The position numbers and the translations under genes were made by a program. From contig JAVQWQ010000147.1 in NCBI GenBank assembly GCA_033578915.1, forward strand, positions 1-5,405: DNA of 5,405 nt, read 5' to 3'. This DNA is from UBA7692 sp033578915 (GTDB taxonomy: Bacteria > Bacteroidota > Bacteroidia > Chitinophagales > LD1). Below the pieces are notes generated by a model that saw nothing but the letters and a program-made list of their open reading frames with translations, did no database searches and had not been told where the DNA came from. How positions within the stretch are numbered: position 1 is the first letter of the stretch; every line of letters begins with the position of its first letter. This document shows, piece after piece, positions 1 through 5,287 of the stretch.

Positions 1-1318
1 AAAACATCAAAGTATGCATGGGCGTAATTTGCATCTCATAGCCATGTGCCAGGAAGGGCACTGATGTGGCGCTCCATTTCTTGTAATGCTTTATTACTGG
101 CAGCGCTGCTCCTTCTAACTCTGCGGATATTTTTTGTGTGAATCCAAAACGTTCAAAATAGCGATAAAGCTTTTCTCGTCCGGTGATATGGTTGTAATAC
201 TTATGGGCTAGCAGCGCAAAAGCAACGTTAGATGAAGTTTCCAATGCTCGCTGTAGGGTTATAGTGTTTGCTTCAGGCGGAGTGTGGTCGCGAATTTTCA
301 ATCCATAAAATTCAGTTTCTCCTCCTCCGGTTTCTATTTTTACGAATGGCGCAACAAAGCCATCTTCTAGCAAGGCAGCGGCTACCGCTGTTTTAAAAGT
401 AGAGCCGGGAGCTTCTGTTTCAGCAAATGCGTAATTTTTTATTTCATCATAAGTGGAATCACTTGTAATTCCAAGATTTACAATTGCTCTGATTTTTCCG
501 GTTTGGCATTCCATTAATATCACACAGCCATGGTCTGCCTTGTGATATTGCAGCGCGCGTAGCAGCGCGTCATGTGCCACATCCTGAAAATCAATATCTA
601 TGGAAGTGTAAATGTTTTTTCCGGGTTGTGGCAGCGTATTCTCGGGCGATTCCAGCGGTATGCGCAGCCCACCTGGCAGTTTCTGTGCCAAGGTATTTCC
701 GGGAGTGCCTGTTAGAATACTATCAAATTTTTTCTCCAGCCCAACTCCTATTTTTTCGTGAGTATTACTCTTGACATATCCAACAGTGCGCGCAGCAAGG
801 TTTCCAAATGGCTTAAGTCTAGAGGTATGCTCTTCAAAAACCAGCCCGCTTACGTATCGGCCCTCTCGTACCAGAGGCCACTTTTCCATTTGCGAACGAA
901 CCTCCCAAGGGATATTTTTTTGAATTATAAAATAGGTATTTCCCTTTTTTCGCTTGTTGAGAATTTCTTTTTTATAAGCTGCGGAGCTTTTATCTCCAAA
1001 AGTTGTATGTAACAGCAGGCAAAAAGAGTCCACCTGCTCTCGAAATACCTTGCTGTTGCGGAGGCTGGTGCGTACATCCATACCAAGATTAAAAAATGGA
1101 AGTGTGGTGGCTAAAACACTGCCGTTGTGAGAGAAAATGTTGCCACGCTCTGCCGGCAACACAATTCTGGATATCGTAAACGAATCAGCCAGGCTCTTGT
1201 AGTAATTTCCCTGATAAGCCTGTATGTAAAAAGCTTTGGTGAGAATGGCAAATCCTGCAAGGCTTACAGCCAGAAAACCCAGCCTTACCCGAAGTAATAT
1301 TTGTTGCCTTTTATTCAT
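1..1318 (-). CDS. ftsI: FtsI-type penicillin-binding protein (peptidoglycan D,D-transpeptidase), partial, C-terminus outside the window
   Basis: The frame is open from the ATG at 1318 to the left edge: 439 codons with no stop, so the C-terminus is missing. Class B penicillin-binding proteins of this family cross-link septal peptidoglycan at the divisome, anchored in the inner membrane with the catalytic domain in the periplasm. Seen here: a basic N-terminus followed by one hydrophobic segment (about residues 11-33), the pedestal motif RGNIFSHNG at 58-66, and the start of the transpeptidase domain at about 236. The catalytic SxxK is S306-T-F-K309 within EAPGSTFKT, and the SxN motif is S362-S-N364. 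The KTG motif and any PASTA domain would lie beyond position 1. The pedestal departs from the common RGxIxDRNG, as I recall is usual in Bacteroidota homologues. The gene starts 16 nt after the ftsL-like stop, as the fourth gene of the dcw operon. No Shine-Dalgarno sequence sits at normal spacing. Gene position favours FtsI over a sporulation or elongation paralogue. Confidence 0.93.
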   Translation of the reverse strand, partial: MNKRQQILLRVRLGFLAVSLAGFAILTKAFYIQAYQGNYYKSLADSFTISRIVLPAERGNIFSHNGSVLATTLPFFNLGMDVRTSLRNSKVFREQVDSFCLLLHTTFGDKSSAAYKKEILNKRKKGNTYFIIQKNIPWEVRSQMEKWPLVREGRYVSGLVFEEHTSRLKPFGNLAARTVGYVKSNTHEKIGVGLEKKFDSILTGTPGNTLAQKLPGGLRIPLESPENTLPQPGKNIYTSIDIDFQDVAHDALLRALQYHKADHGCVILMECQTGKIRAIVNLGITSDSTYDEIKNYAFAETEAPGSTFKTAVAAALLEDGFVAPFVKIETGGGETEFYGLKIRDHTPPEANTITLQRALETSSNVAFALLAHKYYNHITGREKLYRYFERFGFTQKISAELEGAALPVIKHYKKWSATSVPFLAHGYEMQITPMHTLMF

Positions 1319-1334
1319 TACTGCTCTGTAGTTT

Positions 1335-1676
1335 TTACTCCTCTACCAGGTGTGGTGGAACTCTTAGTGGCTCAAGACCCATTTCGCTTACCATTCCGGC
1401 GACTACACTTTGTCTGCTCATTTTCATCATTTTTGCCGAGAGGCATGCATATTCCCACCTCAGTTCTTTCAACTCTTTTTGTTTGAGGGCTATAGAGCGC
1501 TGAAAGGTCTCTGCCATGTGTGCATTGTAGATGTGAATGCCTCCAATAGCAATTAAAAAGAAGATAAAAGGAAGTCTGTACAGCAAAGAACCAAAGCTGT
1601 GCTCTCCAATATCATGAATGAACTGCCAGAAACCTGTGCTGTTCTTTTTTTCAATGTTTTGTTGTGTTGTTTCCAT
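1335..1676 (-). CDS. ftsL: FtsL-like cell division protein (small single-pass membrane protein)
   Basis: This 113-residue protein has a cytoplasmic N-terminus of about 32 residues, one hydrophobic membrane segment (about 33-50, LPFIFFLIAIGG region), and then a charged, probably coiled-coil stretch (about 52-87, including KQKELKELRWEYACLSAKMM). It ends with a short tail carrying the GLEPL..PP pattern common at the end of FtsL-like proteins. FtsL is a bitopic divisome protein that, with FtsB and FtsQ, bridges to and activates FtsWI. Sequence conservation is low in this family, so the call rests on size, topology and position between rsmH and ftsI. Spacing is tight: 3 nt after the rsmH stop and 16 nt before ftsI, consistent with co-transcription and translational coupling. 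The region before the ATG is A-rich without a Shine-Dalgarno sequence. The stop is TAA. Confidence 0.85.
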   Translation of the reverse strand: METTQQNIEKKNSTGFWQFIHDIGEHSFGSLLYRLPFIFFLIAIGGIHIYNAHMAETFQRSIALKQKELKELRWEYACLSAKMMKMSRQSVVAGMVSEMGLEPLRVPPHLVEE

Positions 1677-1679
1677 ATA

Positions 1680-2627
1680 TCAGGTTTTTTCTGCTATTCT
1701 TAGTTTTGCGCTTCTGGCTCTGGGATTAGCCTTCAGCTCTTCTTTGCGGGGTACAATTGGCTTTTTGGTTATCAGCCTGAAGGGTTTCAGGATTTTTCCA
1801 AACTCGTCCTTCTGATGCTCCCCTTCTATATTGCCGCTCTTCATAAAATTCTTTACCATTCTGTCTTCTATCGAATGAAAGGTAATGATGGCTAACCTTC
1901 CACCCGTGTTAAGCACCTCAGCGCTTTGCTTGAGAAAAGTTTCCAGCGCGCTGGCTTCATCATTCACTTCCATTCGGATGGCCTGAAACACCTGCGACAG
2001 ATAGCGCTGTGGATTACCTTTTGAGAGCGACCTGCACAGTTGAACTAACTCTCCAGTAAATCGCCACTGTCTGGATTGCCGCGCTTTGACTATTTCGGCT
2101 GCTAATTTTTTAGAATTTCGCACCTCTCCATACCTGCTGAATATGCTCACCAGTTTCTCTTCAGATGATTCATTGAGCACATCGGCAGCTGTCAATTTGC
2201 CGGCAGTGTTCATGCGCATATCCAATGGAGCATTGTAGCGATAGCTGAAGCCGCGCTCTGCGGCATCCAGTTGGTAGGAGCTCACCCCAAGATCTGCCAA
2301 AATACCATGCACCTTAGTTATTCCTTCCGCCCTCAGAAATCGCTGCATATAGCGAAAATTGGCGTTAAAGAAGGTGAGGCGTTTATCTTCCGGCACATAC
2401 TTCATGGCCTGAGCATCCTGGTCAAACGCTATCAGCCGCCCTTTGTCCGATAGTCGTTTTAGTATTTCGCGTGCATGGCCTCCACCTCCAAAGGTCGCAT
2501 CTACATACACTCCATCCGGATGGGTTATCAGTCCTGAAACACCCTCATGTAAAAGAACGGGCACATGATGTACGGCATCTGAAGTATGCCATACTTCATG
2601 TTTTTCATTTTCTTTTTTCCAACTCAT
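1680..2627 (-). CDS. rsmH: 16S rRNA (cytosine(1402)-N(4))-methyltransferase RsmH (MraW)
   Basis: RsmH N4-methylates C1402 in the ribosomal P site of 16S rRNA using S-adenosylmethionine, and its gene lies in the dcw cluster of most bacteria. The 315 residues match the usual length of about 300-315. Visible family motifs in order: HVPVLL at 21-26, the SAM-binding glycine loop DATFGGGGH at 43-51, the acidic FDQD at 68-71, ADLGVSSYQLD at 111-121, RGFSY at 125-129 and PLDMRM at 134-139. Next come QVFQAIRMEVNDE at 212-224, ITFHSIEDRMVK at 248-259, and the C-terminal basic NPRARSAKLR at 301-310. The set is complete, so the enzyme should be active. The ATG at 2627 is the only plausible start, since the next Met (residue 75) is beyond the SAM loop. 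It overlaps the mraZ end by 23 bp, suggesting coupled translation. A 19-bp palindrome lies inside its 5' end (2580-2598). Confidence 0.97.
   Translation of the reverse strand: MSWKKENEKHEVWHTSDAVHHVPVLLHEGVSGLITHPDGVYVDATFGGGGHAREILKRLSDKGRLIAFDQDAQAMKYVPEDKRLTFFNANFRYMQRFLRAEGITKVHGILADLGVSSYQLDAAERGFSYRYNAPLDMRMNTAGKLTAADVLNESSEEKLVSIFSRYGEVRNSKKLAAEIVKARQSRQWRFTGELVQLCRSLSKGNPQRYLSQVFQAIRMEVNDEASALETFLKQSAEVLNTGGRLAIITFHSIEDRMVKNFMKSGNIEGEHQKDEFGKILKPFRLITKKPIVPRKEELKANPRARSAKLRIAEKT
2580..2598. repeat. 19-bp palindrome inside the 5' end of rsmH, just past the mraZ stop
   Basis: TGAAGTATG (2580-2588), a single centre base, then CATACTTCA (2590-2598) are exact 9-bp reverse complements. It lies 6 bp beyond the mraZ stop codon and spans rsmH codons about 10 to 16, within a poorly conserved N-terminal extension. 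As RNA it could form a hairpin with a 3-nt GGC loop. As DNA it resembles a dimer-binding dyad. Confidence 0.6.
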
Positions 2628-3072
2628 TGAGATAATTCGAAACCTCTATGCTGTGTTGATACATTTTAGCAAGGTTGTTAGCCACATACTCGTTGAATGT
2701 GTTCACATCCCATATCTGAATACAATCGAGCTCGCCTTTTAAAACCACTTCTTTTGCATTGTTTATATATCCCATCAGGCTTTTAGGAATCAGAAACCTA
2801 TCAGCGCTATCTAAAGTGATTTCGGTGAGGCCTATAATATAGGTACTGTAAAATGCTCTGTGAACGGGGTTGTAGCGGTCGAGTTTGCGAAGTTTTTCTT
2901 CTTCTTTCTGCCAAGTTGCCAAGGGATAAATCTCAAGGCAATCATCCAGGCCCTTTTTCAACATAAATACCCCTTTGTCTTCCGGCGGAAATTGTGCTTT
3001 GAACGACACCGGCATTTTGATGCGCCCTTTGTCGTCTATGGTACAGTTGAACTGTCCGCGGAAGGTGTTCAT
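2605..3072 (-). CDS. mraZ: MraZ, transcriptional regulator of the division/cell wall cluster
   Basis: MraZ is an AbrB/SpoVT-fold DNA-binding protein that forms a ring and binds tandem boxes in front of its own gene, usually repressing the dcw operon. The 155 residues begin MNTFRGQFNC and contain two swapped-hairpin half-domains. The first has DDKGRIKMP at 13-21 and matches the family DxKGR pattern. The second has DSADRFLIP at 88-96, where the usual Gly before Arg is replaced by Asp. The LxxWxxxxxKL region at about 51-63 and HRAFYS at 71-76 also fit the family. It is the first gene of the minus-strand cluster and has a 354-bp non-coding region upstream with matching GTGG repeats (3109-3135). 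There is no Shine-Dalgarno sequence; the ATG is preceded by an A7 tract. Start choice is supported by the standard short N-terminus before the first DNA-binding loop. Confidence 0.96.
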   Translation of the reverse strand: MNTFRGQFNCTIDDKGRIKMPVSFKAQFPPEDKGVFMLKKGLDDCLEIYPLATWQKEEEKLRKLDRYNPVHRAFYSTYIIGLTEITLDSADRFLIPKSLMGYINNAKEVVLKGELDCIQIWDVNTFNEYVANNLAKMYQHSIEVSNYLNELEKRK

Positions 3073-3108
3073 GTGATTTTTTTGCCAATACGAAGTTAAG
3101 CTGTTTTT

Positions 3109-3135
3109 CCACTTTTTCCCACTTTATACCACAAT
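3109..3135 (-). promoter_or_regulatory. Probable MraZ operator: three GTGG boxes with a 10-bp period
   Basis: Read on the minus strand, ATTGTGG (3135-3129), AAAGTGG (3125-3119) and AAAGTGG (3115-3109) follow each other with exactly 10 bp from box to box, ending 36 bp before the mraZ ATG. Known MraZ operators are tandem boxes with one helical turn between them (TGGGN repeats in E. coli, AAAGTG[T/G] repeats in mycoplasmas), and the two proximal boxes here fit the AAAGTGK-N3 form exactly. Placement directly before mraZ suggests autoregulation of the whole cluster. The boxes overlap a TATAAA, consistent with repression by promoter occlusion, which is an inference. Confidence 0.75.
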
Positions 3136-3146
3136 TTTGTACAAAA
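3135..3146. repeat. 12-bp perfect palindrome TTTTGTACAAAA
   Basis: It is self-complementary over 12 bp with no spacer and adjoins the outermost phased GTGG box. It may be a dimeric regulator site or simply AT-rich DNA. Confidence 0.35.
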
Positions 3147-3149
3147 AAT

Positions 3150-3158
3150 TTTTCCACA
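3150..3158 (+). promoter_or_regulatory. Near-consensus DnaA box TTTTCCACA
   Basis: It matches the relaxed DnaA box TTWTNCACA. On the other strand it contains a GTGG core, so it could equally be an out-of-phase MraZ half-site (25 bp from the phased cluster). Confidence 0.4.
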
Positions 3159-3176
3159 TTTTTTTAAAATTAAGAT

Positions 3177-3185
3177 TTATCCACA
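3177..3185 (+). promoter_or_regulatory. DnaA box, perfect consensus TTATCCACA
   Basis: The nine bases are identical to the strongest bacterial DnaA-binding consensus. It lies in the most AT-rich part of the intergenic region and is flanked by an AT inverted repeat on its right. It is in the same orientation as the copy at 3291. Confidence 0.55.
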
Positions 3186-3202
3186 ATTAATTAAAAATTA
3201 AT
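3186..3202. repeat. AT-only inverted repeat (7-bp arms, AAA centre)
   Basis: ATTAATT (3186-3192) and AATTAAT (3196-3202) are exact reverse complements around AAA. It starts immediately after the DnaA box at 3177-3185. It would melt easily, which is relevant if this region is a DNA-unwinding element, but AT-only palindromes arise readily by chance. Confidence 0.35.
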
Positions 3203-3290
3203 GATTTGTAGGGATAGGCTGAAAATTGACAATTCGAAAATTAACATAATACTAACATGTTTTCTGCCTTTTCGTGCCATAAGAAACAAA

Positions 3291-3299
3291 TTATCCACA
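3291..3299 (+). promoter_or_regulatory. DnaA box, perfect consensus TTATCCACA
   Basis: A second exact TTATCCACA copy in the same intergenic region, same orientation, 114 bp from the first. Two exact 9-mers within 123 bp of non-coding DNA is more than expected by chance, even allowing for the A+T bias. Confidence 0.55.
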
Positions 3300-3355
3300 T
3301 GAAATCAGGATTCTTTTTTGATAATGAACCGCTACGACAGTGCTCTGTTTGGAGT

Positions 3356-3372
3356 AAAGTGTAAAAAAGTGG
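3356..3372 (+). promoter_or_regulatory. Second phased AAAGTGK box pair, opposite orientation
   Basis: AAAGTGT (3356-3362), three A, then AAAGTGG (3366-3372) on the plus strand reproduces the box and 10-bp period of the mraZ-proximal operator in inverted orientation, about 220 bp away. It could be a distal MraZ site permitting looping by the MraZ ring, or a chance match in A-rich DNA. No plus-strand gene starts nearby. Confidence 0.45.
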
Positions 3373-3426
3373 GATAACTAAATAAAACTGCGAATGAATT
3401 CTTGTATTACGAGATTTGTCTCTAAC

Positions 3427-4407
3427 CTAAAACCACTTCTTTTTTTTGAAAACGATAAACAAGGTCAGGCTCAAGGAAATCATAAACAGCCAAACGGCAT
3501 AATACCCGTATTTCCACCGCAACTCTGGCATTACATCAAAATTCATCCCATAAATTCCTACGATAAAAGTAAGCGGGATGAAAAAGGATGATATAACCGT
3601 AAGTGTTTTCATCACTTCATTCATGCGGTGGCTAAGCATGCTGTGGTATAAATCCATCAGGCTGGTAAGGATATCGCGATAAGTTTCTACCGAATCGTTC
3701 ACGCGAAAAATGTGGTCAAGAAGGTCGCGCAGGTAAGGCCTGTTTTCGGCCTCAAAAAAATCTATATTGTTGCGGTCTAAGTTGCTAAGCAGCTCGCGCA
3801 CAGGAGTGGTGTATTTCCTGAAGAAGATGAGCGAACGCTTGATGTTTTGCAGTGCCACCAGGTGTTGTTTAGATGCCTGGGCAATAATATTTTCTTCCAA
3901 TGTCTCTATATCGGAGCTAAAGTCTTCCAATACATCAAAGTAACTGTCAATTATTGCATCCAAAAGACTATATAGAAGGAAATCTTCACCTCTTTGCCGG
4001 ATGAGGTTATTATTTTTAAATAATCGGTTCCGTACTTCATCGAAAACAGGAGTATCTGCTTCTATTACAGAAATCAGAAGATTATTTTTCAACACAAAAC
4101 TTACCTGTTGAGAGGTCAGTTTCATATTGTTTTCTTTGAACAGTCGCAATGTGATATAGAGATAGTCACCATAAGATTCCACTTTTGGCCGCTGGCGCGT
4201 ATGTAAAATATCTTCGACTACAAGCGGGTGAATATGATAAGTTTCTGCAAGCTTATCCAGCAGGTTTCTTTGGGCAGCACCTGCAATATGTAGCCAGTTT
4301 ACCTGCGTTTCCACAGAAAGGCTGCAACATTCCTCTATGTTTGGATTGACTATCTCCTTGCAATGTGTTGCGTTATAGATGATGAGAGTGGTTTTTGCTC
4401 CCTGCAT
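3427..4407 (-). CDS. corA: CorA-family magnesium/cobalt channel
   Basis: CorA proteins are pentameric inner-membrane channels for Mg2+ (also Co2+ and Ni2+), gated by cytoplasmic Mg2+ binding. This 326-residue protein has a large cytoplasmic N-terminal domain (HPLVVEDILH at 60-69, then the long helical stretch to about 265) followed by two C-terminal membrane segments (about 268-286 and 301-320). The signature YGMNF is at 286-290, immediately after the first membrane segment. The acidic loop DVMPEL follows at 291-296, and the protein ends in a lysine-rich cytoplasmic tail (KKKKWF). The layout is complete and normal. An in-frame TAA at 4411-4413 lies just upstream, so the ATG at 4407 cannot be extended, and the next Met is residue 95. 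It is divergent from the RNA methyltransferase with 23 bp between them. No clear terminator hairpin is seen after its TAG stop, so some read-through toward mraZ is possible. Confidence 0.96.
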   Translation of the reverse strand: MQGAKTTLIIYNATHCKEIVNPNIEECCSLSVETQVNWLHIAGAAQRNLLDKLAETYHIHPLVVEDILHTRQRPKVESYGDYLYITLRLFKENNMKLTSQQVSFVLKNNLLISVIEADTPVFDEVRNRLFKNNNLIRQRGEDFLLYSLLDAIIDSYFDVLEDFSSDIETLEENIIAQASKQHLVALQNIKRSLIFFRKYTTPVRELLSNLDRNNIDFFEAENRPYLRDLLDHIFRVNDSVETYRDILTSLMDLYHSMLSHRMNEVMKTLTVISSFFIPLTFIVGIYGMNFDVMPELRWKYGYYAVWLFMISLSLTLFIVFKKKKWF

Positions 4408-4425
4408 GATTTAATCGCTAATTTG
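4394..4425 (+). promoter_or_regulatory. Candidate Bacteroidota-type promoter for the RNA methyltransferase
   Basis: TTTG (4394-4397), 21 bp, then TAATTTG (4419-4425) resembles the Bacteroidota -33 TTTG / -7 TAnnTTTG promoter with one base fewer between TA and TTG. Transcription would start at about the ATG at 4431, giving a leaderless or nearly leaderless mRNA. It lies mostly inside the corA 5' end. Confidence 0.35.
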
Positions 4426-4427
4426 CA

Positions 4428-4459
4428 CAAATGAACGATGTTATAATAAGTGTACAAAA
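4428..4459 (-). promoter_or_regulatory. Candidate Bacteroidota-type promoter for corA
   Basis: On the minus strand TTTTG (4459-4455), 19 bp, then TTCATTTG (4435-4428) matches TAnnTTTG except for one base. It would give a leader of roughly 15 nt before the corA ATG at 4407. It overlaps the first codons of the divergent methyltransferase gene. Confidence 0.35.
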
Positions 4460-5234
4460 TCCTTTGATAAAAAAGATAAAGAGGCTGCTGGAGAAAGCAT
4501 CTGCCCGCAAGGAAGAGCAGTTGTTTGTTGTCGAGGGCGTGCGTGAAGTGTCGCTAATGCAGAGAGGGGGATATGTTTCAGAAGTTATTTTGGTATGCAG
4601 GGAGTATTATGCTCCAAGTGCAGAATATCCAATCAACCTATCCGGTAATGTGAGATATGTTTCGGAAGAAGTGTACAACAGCCTTGTTTATCGAGAAAAA
4701 AGCGAGGGGGTATTGGCAATAGCCCGCATTCGTTCCTTTGAGCTTACAAGTGTTAGGCTGAAGGAGAATCCGTTGATTTTACTGGTGGCCAGCTTAGAGA
4801 AGCCCGGCAATCTTGGGGCTCTGTTGCGCACAGCAGATGCTGCCGGCGCAGATGCTGTGTTGGTATGCGATGCGCAGGCCGATATATATAACCCAAATGT
4901 GTTGCGCAGCAGTATTGGAACTTTTTTTACCAATACTATTGTTTGCTGCAACTGGGAAAAGGCGTATCAATGGATGCTTCGCCATAATATCAAAACATAT
5001 GCTGCAGACCCTGAAGCAGAAAAGTATTATTTCAACGAAAATTTTTTTGAAGGAACTGCATTTGTTTTGGGAAGTGAGGCCAGAGGCATTCCGGAACACA
5101 TTAGAAAGCAATGCCGCGAGCGGATAAAAATACCCATGATGGGTAATATAGATTCGCTGAATGTAAGCGTAAGCGGAGCAATATTGATGTATGAGGCGTT
5201 GAGGCAACGTATGGTCGCCGAAGAAAAAAAATGA
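4431..5234 (+). CDS. TrmH/SpoU-family RNA 2'-O-methyltransferase (exact RNA target unknown)
   Basis: This 267-residue SPOUT enzyme has a short N-terminal RNA-binding substrate domain (about residues 1-100, with QNPLIKKIKRLL and the FVVEGVREV region) and a trefoil-knot SAM-binding domain (about 115-262). All three SpoU motifs are present: motif 1 EKPGNLGALLRTADAAG at 123-139, with conserved N127 and R133; motif 2 FVLGSEARGI at 211-220; and motif 3 IPMMGNIDSLNVSVSGA at 234-250. The family methylates the ribose 2'-OH of specific tRNA or rRNA nucleotides. RlmB (23S G2251), TrmH (tRNA G18) and YsgA-like proteins share this plan, and I cannot choose between them from sequence alone. The ATG at 4431 is the only early Met. 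A TTTG / TAATTTG promoter-like pair ends 5 nt before it, so the mRNA may be nearly leaderless. It appears to be a single-gene unit. Confidence 0.93.
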   Translation: MNDVIISVQNPLIKKIKRLLEKASARKEEQLFVVEGVREVSLMQRGGYVSEVILVCREYYAPSAEYPINLSGNVRYVSEEVYNSLVYREKSEGVLAIARIRSFELTSVRLKENPLILLVASLEKPGNLGALLRTADAAGADAVLVCDAQADIYNPNVLRSSIGTFFTNTIVCCNWEKAYQWMLRHNIKTYAADPEAEKYYFNENFFEGTAFVLGSEARGIPEHIRKQCRERIKIPMMGNIDSLNVSVSGAILMYEALRQRMVAEEKK

Positions 5235-5257
5235 GATTTTGATGCAGTATAGTTAAG

Positions 5258-5287
5258 CAGTGGTCTTTACTGAAAATTCTTTTTTTT
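5258..5287 (+). terminator. Weak candidate terminator after the RNA methyltransferase
   Basis: CAGTG (5258-5262) can pair with TACTG (5268-5272), including one G-T pair, around a 5-nt loop. A run of eight T follows at 5280-5287. The stem is short and the T run is 7 nt away, so this is a poor intrinsic terminator, listed because nothing better follows the gene. Confidence 0.25.

Larger units (their letters stand above)
3073..3426. other. Non-coding AT-rich regulatory region between corA and mraZ
   Basis: No protein-coding frame is credible in these 354 bp. From the mraZ side outward it holds three 10-bp-phased GTGG boxes (3109-3135), a 12-bp palindrome (3135-3146), a near-consensus and a perfect DnaA box (3150-3158, 3177-3185), an AT inverted repeat (3186-3202), a second perfect DnaA box (3291-3299), and an oppositely oriented phased box pair (3356-3372). 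The stretch from about 3133 to 3203 is roughly 85% A+T. I found no convincing Bacteroidota TTTG / TAnnTTTG promoter for mraZ. A TATAAA on the minus strand (3128-3123) overlapping the boxes is the best -10 candidate, but it lacks a good upstream partner. No corA terminator hairpin is apparent. Confidence 0.8.

Noticed and set aside
574..1012. Two short plus-strand frames (574-774, 758-1012) opposite ftsI
   Set aside because: Antisense to a clear penicillin-binding protein frame, with no domain, no plausible start context and no conservation signal.
1..1318. Possible CRISPR array, transposon or RNA gene in the left part
   Set aside because: No spaced direct repeats, terminal inverted repeats or tRNA/rRNA-like structure; the region is fully explained by ftsI.
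2942..3157. 71-codon minus-strand frame crossing the mraZ start
   Set aside because: It overlaps the MraZ N-terminus in another frame, has no family resemblance, and runs through the phased operator boxes.
3224..3238. Short palindromes AATTGACAATT and TTCGAA in the intergenic region
   Set aside because: Such short AT-rich dyads are expected by chance in this composition and show no spacing relation to the other sites.
3411..3422. Possible corA terminator stem GAGA / TCTC
   Set aside because: Only four base pairs, and no T run follows on the minus strand.
3433..3445. A8 tract near the corA 3' end as a programmed frameshift site
   Set aside because: It encodes the ordinary lysine-rich CorA tail only a few residues before the stop; slippage would not create a meaningful alternative product.
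4794..5207. 137-codon open frame on the minus strand opposite the RNA methyltransferase (and a 104-codon plus-strand frame at 4813-5127)
   Set aside because: Both lie wholly inside the methyltransferase, whose three SpoU motifs are intact. Their translations are rich in Cys, Ile and His with no recognisable domain. They are antisense or out-of-frame shadows.
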